Of a stretch of DNA of 64,000 nt, positions 25,001-34,000 are shown one piece after another. Made by a program: the position numbers and the translations under genes. Below the pieces are notes generated by a model. The model was not told the origin of the DNA and ran no database searches. It worked only from the letters and a program-made list of their open reading frames with translations. Position 1 is the stretch's first letter, and each line of letters opens with the position of its first letter. The stretch covers positions 98,501 through 162,500 of the forward strand of contig CAUJNA010003068.1 of assembly GCA_963377175.1 (NCBI GenBank), written 5' to 3'. The stretch comes from Effrenium voratum. Lineage: Eukaryota > Sar > Dinophyceae > Suessiales > Symbiodiniaceae.

Positions 25001-28000
25001 ATTCCGGCCGAGCTCAACATGCTCTGGACGACTCCATGCCTTTGATGTTCAAATGGCTGTGGGTCACAACCCTATACCCCTGGTGAACATCAAAATAGGT
25101 GGTACATGGGTGTTCATTTGCCCCGAAATGGAGAAATGCATAGGTTATCATAGGTTCTGACCCATGGCCAAATCCGAAGCGGGGTTCTGTTTGTTCGGAG
25201 AACTTGCTTGCAGGAGCTCTCCAAAAAAGCGCCGGCGCCTGGTCGCAAATTTCTGGGTTCAGGGTTCGATCTCGGCCCATGTGGCTGTGGTTGTCAAAAC
25301 CGTTTTGGGATCCCATGTTGGGGTAGGTGAATTCACCACCCATGTTAGTTGGGATTTTAGTGGGGATTGGGATGTTCACTGGGTTACGGGCTTTTGACCC
25401 ATGGCCATGTGTTTTTTTTGCAGACCGGGCTTGCCATTGCAGCAGAGAGGCTACTTTTGTTTGCTTGGGATGTCACATGCCATGCGCTTCAATACAGCCC
25501 CAATGGCTGTGTGCCAAGATTCATCCTTTGCATGGGTTTCTTCGACTTTGTGTCAGGCTCCGCACGGGGCGTTGGTGCCTTGATGCCTGCACATGTTTAG
25601 TGTTAATGATTCGCAGGAGGATTGTTTGTTTGGCGTTCTGCCCTTATGTATTTGGACGGCATTTGGGTCCCTGGCTTTTGGGCTGTCCAAAGCAAATCCT
25701 TGTCAATGTTGTTTTGGTTTGGAACAGTGCCCCGTGTTTGTTTGTGGATGATTGTTTGTGATTAATGTTGTGGCGGCCTTAAATTTGGGTTCGCTGTTGT
25801 ATCAAATTGTTTGCCTGATGCAGAACTATGTGATATTCTGTGACTGTTTCGAGGCTCGCTTTATTACCATGGTTTGCCGGAAGCAAACAAGAAAACAATC
25901 AATCATCCTGATCATCCGGGCAAAGAACATCCGGGCAAAGAACATCCGGGCAAACAAATCCGGGCAAACACTAGGAACGCCTTTCTTGAAGGGGTCCCAA
26001 AACTATCAAGTTTAAGATAACGTTCTATTTAAATAAGTATATAAGGCCAGACAGTCGCGCAAAGGTCGCACAAGAGAGGCCCATGCTGTTCAATCAGACT
26101 GCTTTATATAATGTCCAACTTGCTTGGAGGTTGGGGAAATTGCCAGATCAATTCCGTAGACTTTTGCTTTTAAAGGGTGGTTGATCCTAAGTTCTTCCCA
26201 GGTCAAAGGTCAAAGTCTTGGCAATTGGCAACGCTTACTCGGCCAGTCAAGATCCAACCCCAGGCCCTGTTTGCACTATTCCAGGGTGGGAGGAGCCTAT
26301 TAAAGCAGACCCAACATGACTTTGCTAGCTGGAAGCAGTCCAAGTTGTCCAACTCTCAGTACTAATTCGGTTGGACGGCAAGGCATTGCGCAGCTACATG
26401 CCAGAGATGCAAATGTTCAGGCTTTTCTACGATTCGCAGCAACCTTGAGTTTCCTAATGATCATCCTGTAAGGGAGCTAGCTTCAGTGGTTTGATTCTCA
26501 TGTGCGCTGAATTTCCCTTGTTTTGGCCACCAAGGGTGGCCGCTTCAGAGGAACCAGTACGCTGCAGCTTTTGTAGGGGAAACCCAGTGACTTGCAGTGC
26601 GGGTGGATGAGGGTTGGCCAACCCTGCATTTTGCTGGGCTGTTCAAAGGTAATCCCTAATCCTTATCTTGGGTTACGCAAGGGGTCCCCTTTGTAGCGGC
26701 TTCCCTATCGGGATTATTGATTAGGATTGGCCAACCCTCCATTTTGAACAGCCCAATTTGAACAGCCCAAGTTGAGACCAGCAAAAAGTGGCGAGAAATT
26801 CACAGGTCCTCATGGTGGGGGACGGCCTCAATGATGCAGCAGCGTTGGCAAGCGCGTCCGTAGGCCGGACGCCTCCGGACGCAGCCCAGGTGATCAGACG
26901 GGGTAAGGCAAGCAGTTGGCATGATGTAACGGGTGCTTCTGATTGCATCGGCTTTGGGACCTAGGAGGCACAGCCAAAGCCGCAATGCAAAGGGCTGTGA
27001 CATAATGTTTACTTCGGCTATCCCAGAGGACCCTGCTAGTCGGTGGAACCCCCGAACATAGACAATGCCCTTGCTAACACGGGCGCCACCCCAGATTGTT
27101 GTTTTAGTCCTTGAGGTTGATCTGAAGGTAATATTACACCAGGTTGCACCAGGCTGGTGGTGATCTTGTTGACTTGGTTCCTCTTCTTAAGCAGCCAGAA
27201 GCGAGTCTTCTCCTTTGCCAAGGGCTACCGCGCAGCCCCCCCCCCCCCGATCATTTTCCCTTGCGCACAGCGTGTAGAGGAGGCGGGTTTTGTTGGGGGG
27301 TCCCCCGCATGGCGATTGACAGGAAAAAACCATTGACTTGAAGCAACAACTGGGCGACATGATGTGTCAATGCTCGGGTAGATAGCATTCTTTCAAAACC
27401 TGGCTTGCTCCTTTCAACATTCATGGACCCTGACCACAGGCCTGTCGGGTGCTGACGGCCTTTTTCCATCATTCAAGTGAGGGCATCTGCCAGCAGAATA
27501 GATTTTGAGATGTGTGGGGGGGGGGGGGCCTGCCTGATCTGGACATATCTGGACATAGCTGGACAATCTTTGTTAACTTTTGTTCCTACCAGATTGCCGG
27601 AAAGGGGGGGGGCGCATGCTGGTGCCCAGGGCATGACCTTCCGGGTGGGAAGCGCTTTTGGGGGAAGTCGCTCGGAAGCCCGAGGTCCCGGTCGATGTTC
27701 CTCGGGGTAAAACCCGCGGCTGGCGCGCGCGCGGTGCGGTGTTGCAGGTGTGGCCATCGGCACAGGCGCGCAGGTGACCATGGACTCGGCGCAGGTGATT
27801 TTGATGGGCTCCAGGCGGGAAGGTTGAACAAGGGCGGGGATGGGTGGGGGATGGGTGGGGGATGAGTGGTGGGGATGGGTGGGGGATGGGTGGGGGATGG
27901 GTTGGTGGGTGATGGGTGGGTGTGTGGGTGTGTGGGTGGTGGGTGGAGGGGCTGGGGTCGGAAGATGTTTCGCATTTTTCCTTTGGACGCACGTCAGGCT

Positions 28001-31000
28001 GTTTCGATTGGGCCTTGATTTGATCCAGTCGACTACCCGCCGCCCCCTTGCGCTCCCTTGATTTGAACCAGCCCAAGGTGCAAAACTTGACATCTTGGAG
28101 CTTATTCCAGCGGGCCTCCACTGAATAGCCATGTTTAACAAGTTTGTCCGTTTGACTCGCTTCCGTCTTTTAGTTTGAGTTGATTTAGTCAACCTTCTTC
28201 TTCGCAAGACACTCCCGAATCTGAACGCTTTGCACATAATTAGCTCACCGAGCGCTGATGTTTCAAGTTGTCAAGGACCACCGCGCCCCTGATTCGCTCC
28301 GCCCCCTGATTCGCTCTGCGCAACCCTCAGGAACTTCTCCCCTTGACCCCCCTGACTAAGCCCTGATGATAGTCTGCCCAAAGCGGCAAAATCCCAACAC
28401 TCGACAGATATATTATTTTGGCGAGCTTCACCCACTGATTTCCATGGACTTCCATACTTTCCATGGACTTCCTACAACCCCCATATATATATATATACAT
28501 ACATATAGATAGTTACATATTTATGCATGGTACCAACCCTAGTGTTGACACCTGCTTAGCAACGGCGAAGCGGAAGGGGGGGGGGTTCTAATCAGTAGCA
28601 ATCAGTGTGACGTCTCAACAGCTGTGCGCCAAGCACACGTCCGACACACAATGCAGAACAAGCAATCGGAGAAGTGCAGCTTCACCCTATCTGACCTCAA
28701 CCAATGCAATGATGGGGATGTGGTTTGAGCAACCCTGCATGTGACCATGGGAATCGGAGGAAACTTTCCGGATTGGCGGATCTACAGGCCTGTTGCAACA
28801 GCCGAAGCCAAAATCTATCACCCCAAAGCCCAACATGGCCCAAAACAAAGACGAGCCACAATTGCCAATGTCCAGACACATAAACTGGGCGTACAGACAT
28901 TGACTACGATCCACACGCTCGACTAGCGGCGGATTCACTAAGCTTGGGCGGGCCCTGCAAGGCTCTCGGACCTAATCCTTTTCTTAGACCTCTCAAAAGC
29001 GACGATGCCGCCTGGCATGCACTCGGCACAGCGGCTTTGGATTCTGGGGGTGGGTTCTGGCAGGGATGCTTGCGGAAGAGGTGTGTCTCCACAGCCGGCT
29101 GGTCAGACCTTTTTCTTTTCTTTTTTTGGTTTTGCAGGTGTGCAATGACACGTTGAGCGGAGAGTGGGAACCTCCATATGTCACACTAGGCTTCATTCGG
29201 AGGGTTTGCGGATGGCTGAGCATGTGGAGGTTCGGCCATGAACGATTTGAATTACGTTTTAAGTTGTTTGGCGCTTTTGGACCAAGAGTCATGAAGCATG
29301 AATTCAAGCCAGCAATCCAGAGAGGCAATGGAGGCCCAAGCGCAAAGTTGCCGGAAAGAACGCATGTCGCTGCAAAAGGGCATGGGCTGCTGATCCTGGT
29401 TGGCTATGCACAAAGGGAAGGAGTGACCCTCCAAGGCTAGCCGTAAATGACGTGCTGCTCGCAGCGAAGTGGAGCATCCTCATGCCCCAGCACCAATTAC
29501 CAAAACGGCCGAGCATGTTTTTTGCCTGTCCCGTCTTCAGCCAAATATATGCGCAACTGCAACTAGCAATCCGTGAAAAAGCGGGCAGTCGGGTGTGGTG
29601 GCTCACCTGTGTTGAGTCATGGGCAAAGCAGGTTGACGAGAGCCTCCACCCGTTTCAGGTTTGCACGTTCGCCCAGGGTGAGTGCAACTAGCTGCTGGTT
29701 GAAAGGTAAAGGAGCGGGAGGTATGCATATCTGCGTAAGAGGGAGCCTTTCGGAGCTACCAGGATTTTTGTAAGAACATGGTAGGCAATGAAAGCTGGCA
29801 ATTGAGGACAGGCCATCCCAAGCTGTTCCGAGATGTGGGAACCAGTGTAGTGACTTGAGATAAGCGCCTGGGCAACATGCCCGTTAAATCCTGCCAAACT
29901 CTAGACCAAGATTCTCGCCACTCGCTTTAACAGGGCGGTCCTAAGTTGCATCAACCTTGACACCCCAATGCAGGCCAGCCCATGACCAATTGAGCCAGAC
30001 CCTGCTTTTTGCTTCGCCCTGCGGTTGTCTCTGCTTCGCCAGGTGAGGGGCCTGGTTCCAGCAAGATCCCACCTTCCATAGCAGTTGGAAGGGTACACCT
30101 AACCTGACAGGGGTTAAAGGGCACCCCAAGCTGCCATGGCAACACTAGCGCTCGCGCCGGCTAGGGCTGCCATGGCAACTCCTTTGGAACCTGGAGTCTC
30201 AAACCACCCCAATTTTTTGGGGCAAAATGTAAAGAATTGCATTCTTTGTCGAAGCACCTTTTTTTGAACAAAACACATTTTTTTTGGTTCTGTGCCAAGT
30301 AAAGCCCGGAAAGTCCATCAGCGGATTTGTTTAACGGTGTTGTCGCGATAAGCGGTGTTCTTTGGGGCGTTGCTGTTCACTGTGCAGGGCTTGCTTGAAA
30401 GATGCAAGTGCCAATTCAAGCAGCGGCGCGGACCTTGCCATCACCCAATGTAAACCTCCTGGTTCAGCTCAGCTGCTCAATGCCATTGATGTTGGCATGA
30501 AATAAATCATCAAACCAAATTTGACCTTGGCCCAAACGGCTTGAATGCCAACGCAACACAAGGGAAAACACAAGCTGCGTTATTAGCCTTGCATTTATGT
30601 GTGAGACAAACATTTGTGAGTTGCACAAGTTGAGAAGGCTGCCCCGTTGCGTGTTGCTTAGCATTGGAGCCGATCACTGAGTCGCAAAGCATCCAAGTCA
30701 GGTGTTTCCTTTGGAAGCGAGCAGGTGGCTTGGTGCACCACAACTCTAACTGATGTTTGGGAGGGCGCTGCGACAATGCAAAGAACCAACATCACTTAAA
30801 CAGGAGCTAGACATTTCGAGTTGTTTCTTCTAGTGTTTGCGGTGTGCTTTGTGCGACACACATCACAAACGGTTGTTCATGGCAAAACCCGGTCTTCTAA
30901 TGGCTTGAAACAGTGTGTCATGCGCAGTTCACCGCATGTTCATGTAATGTCACTCTACTTTCACGACTGTAGGGTCCAAGAAGGTACAATTTCAATGAAC

Positions 31001-34000
31001 AAATATTGTCGCAACAAATTCAGAAGGACAGCTTTCGCAGATTTTGTAGCAGCGCGATGGGAGTGATTCCGTATTTGTCCACAGCTCTGTGCCTTTGGGC
31101 CATGTGCCCAGTATTGCTTCAATCTACAAACAACACAATAAACGTCTTAAGCATGATGTACAATACTTTGCAAATTCGGGTATGTTCAGTTTCACCATGC
31201 CTCCTAGATGATCAAGTTCACATGTTGCTTCAACTCTTCAACTTTGGTTCTCTGGCTAATGCGACTCAGCGCAACATGTACCAGTTGCCCTTAAAGTTGA
31301 TGCCGTGAAGCAAGCATATTGTTTTTAAGCTTTGCTCACAGCGCTAAACTGCCCCAAGACCCACACTGTTACAGCCAAAGGGTCCAGTATTTATATGATA
31401 ACAGGCAAGCTTGCAAGGCATGCTACAGTATTCGGCGAACAATAGCTGTCACTAGCAATTGAATGGTCGTTCCGTAACGTCCACCTAGGATTAAACATTG
31501 CACCTGGAATAAAGACAAATGGGTGGCTCCCAAAAAAATGCACCTGGAATAAAGACGAGCACCCGCCACCCCCGCCCAAGTTTTCTGAACGAAAAGTATA
31601 AGGAACATGACAAAATGGAACAAACAGAGAAAGAAGAAGAGAGGTAGCCAAGCCAACACCTGGTCCTTAGATCTTTGGTACCTTGTTCTTCAGCTCCCCA
31701 AAAATCAAAAAGTCGAGCTGCCCAAGAAGTCATGGTTTCTTACATGTCTCTTGTTTAAAAACTGCCCGCAATCAAACCTGCAAAGGGGGTGGGTAGTACT
31801 TCAGGCCCCCAAACTTGAGCCCAAGACTGTATTTCAGGGGCCCCTACAATAAAGTCTTGTTGTCTGGCCCCCTGCAAATATACAACTAGCCCAGCGTAAC
31901 TACCTATGAAGCTTCGTGCTTTGTTGTTAGATTTGGGCCTGCTTCCCAAAATCAAAAATGTCCAGCTTCCCCAAGCTCTTGTTTTCTTGAATGTCTCGTT
32001 TAAAAACTGCCTACAACCAAGCTCGCAAACAACCTAGTACTTCACCCCCAATTTGACATTATTTCAGCGGCCCCTGAAATAAAGTCTTGTTGCCTGCCCG
32101 CGGCTGCCCGCGTCCAAAAACATATCAAGAGGAAGCTCCAGCAATACAAAATCAAATGGAAACTAAGTTCCAGATCTCAAAAGAAAGCTCCAGCAATGCT
32201 AAGTCGAATGGAACCAATGTCCAAGTCTCAAAGGAAGCTCCAGCAATATTAAATCAAATGGAAACTCATTTCCAAATCTCAAAAGGAAGCTCCAGCAATG
32301 CTAAGTAAAATGGAAACTCAATTCCAAATCTCAAAAGGAAGCCCCAGCAATACTAAGTCAAATGGAAACTCAATTCCAAATCTGTAAATCAAATGGAAAC
32401 TCAAATACAAATCTCAAAAGGAAGCTCCAGCAATACTAAGTCAAATGGAAACTCAATTCCAAATCTCTAAATCAATCAGAAACTCACATACAAATCTCAA
32501 AAGGAAGCTCCAGCAATACTAAATCAAATGGAAATTCAAGTCTAATTTACTAAAGCAAATGGAAGCAACATTGAACGGGATCTCAAGAGATTACTCTAGG
32601 CACCCTCTTTGTTGGGGTGGGGGAGGGCCCCCCCTTTACTAATCCCAGGTGGACATTACTCCGAACAAAGACCATTTACAGGACATTGCTCCGAACATAG
32701 TTCGGCTAGGTGGACAGGGTCCGGGCGGGCGGACGCGTCCGGACGAGAAAAACATACAAAAACACCATTTTCTATCCAAAACACCTTTTTTTGTTTTGGG
32801 CGTCCAGCGGGGCGTCCGACAAGGCGTATTTAGGCGTCCAAAAGGCGTATTTAAGCGTCCGTCCCGGGGCCCGAACCAAAACACTTTTTTTGAGAAAAAC
32901 ACATTTTTTTGATAGTCCGGGCCCGTCCGGACCTATCCAGATTCGTCCGGACCCGTCCGGGCCGTTTAATCGGTCCGGCGGACCCTGTCCACCTATCCGG
33001 ACTATGTTCGGAGTAATGTCCTTTAAATGGTCTTTGTTCGGAGTAATGTCCACTTGGGATTAGTAAAGGGGGGGCCCTCCCCGCCCCCAACAAAGGGGGT
33101 GCCTAGAATAATCGCTTGAGATCCAGTTCAATTTTGCTTCCATTTGCTTTAGTATTGGTAGACTTGAATTTCCATTTGATTTAGAATTGGTAGGCTTAAG
33201 TTTCCATTTAGTTTAGTATTGCTAGAGCTTCCTTTTGAGATCTGGAATGGAGTTTCGATTTGATTTAGTATTGCTGGAGCTTCCTTTTGAGATTTGGAAT
33301 TGAGTTTCCATTTGACTTAGTATTGCTGGAGCTTCCTTTTGAGATTTGGAATTGAGTTTCCATTTGATTTAGCACTGCTGGAGCTTCCTTTTGAGATTTG
33401 GAATTGAGTTTCCATTTGACTTAGTATTGCTGGAGCCTCCTTTTGAGATCTGGAACTGAATTTCCATTTGATTTTGCAGTGCTGGGGCTTCCTTTTGAGA
33501 TCTGGAACTTAGTTTCCATTTGATTTTGTATTGCTGGGGCTTCCTTTTGAGATCTGGAACTGAGTTTCCATAAGATTTAGTATTGCTGGAGCTTCTTTTT
33601 GAGATTTGGAATTGAGTTTCCATTTGATTTAGCATTGCTGGAGCTTCCTTTTGAGATTTGGAATGGAGTTGCGATTTGATTTTGCATTGCTGGAGCTTCC
33701 TTTTGAGATCTGGAACTTAGTTTCCATTTGACTTAGTATTGCTGGAGCTTCCTCTTGATATATTTTTTGACGCGGGCAGCCGCGGGCAGGCACCAAGACT
33801 TTATTTCAGGGGCCGCTGAAATAATGTCAAATTGGGGTAAAGTACTAGGTTGTTTCTGAGTTTGGTTGTAGGCAGTTTTTAAACGAGACATTCAAGAAAA
33901 CAAGAGCTTGGGGAAGCTGGACATTTTTGATTTTGGGAAGCAGGCCCAAATCTAACAACAAAGCCCGAAGCTTCATAGGTAGTTGCGCTGGGCTAGTTGC

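Larger units (their letters stand above)
24759..26805. other. P1B intron, mostly featureless
   Basis: Contains a short tandem of ATCCGGGCAAAGAAC (25915-25970) and the foldback at 26611-26769. No further exon was recognised. Confidence 0.5.

Noticed and set aside
25262..25280. Box B-like GGTTCGATCTC
   Set aside because: No box A at the required distance. The same holds for GTTCGAACCCC at 44404.
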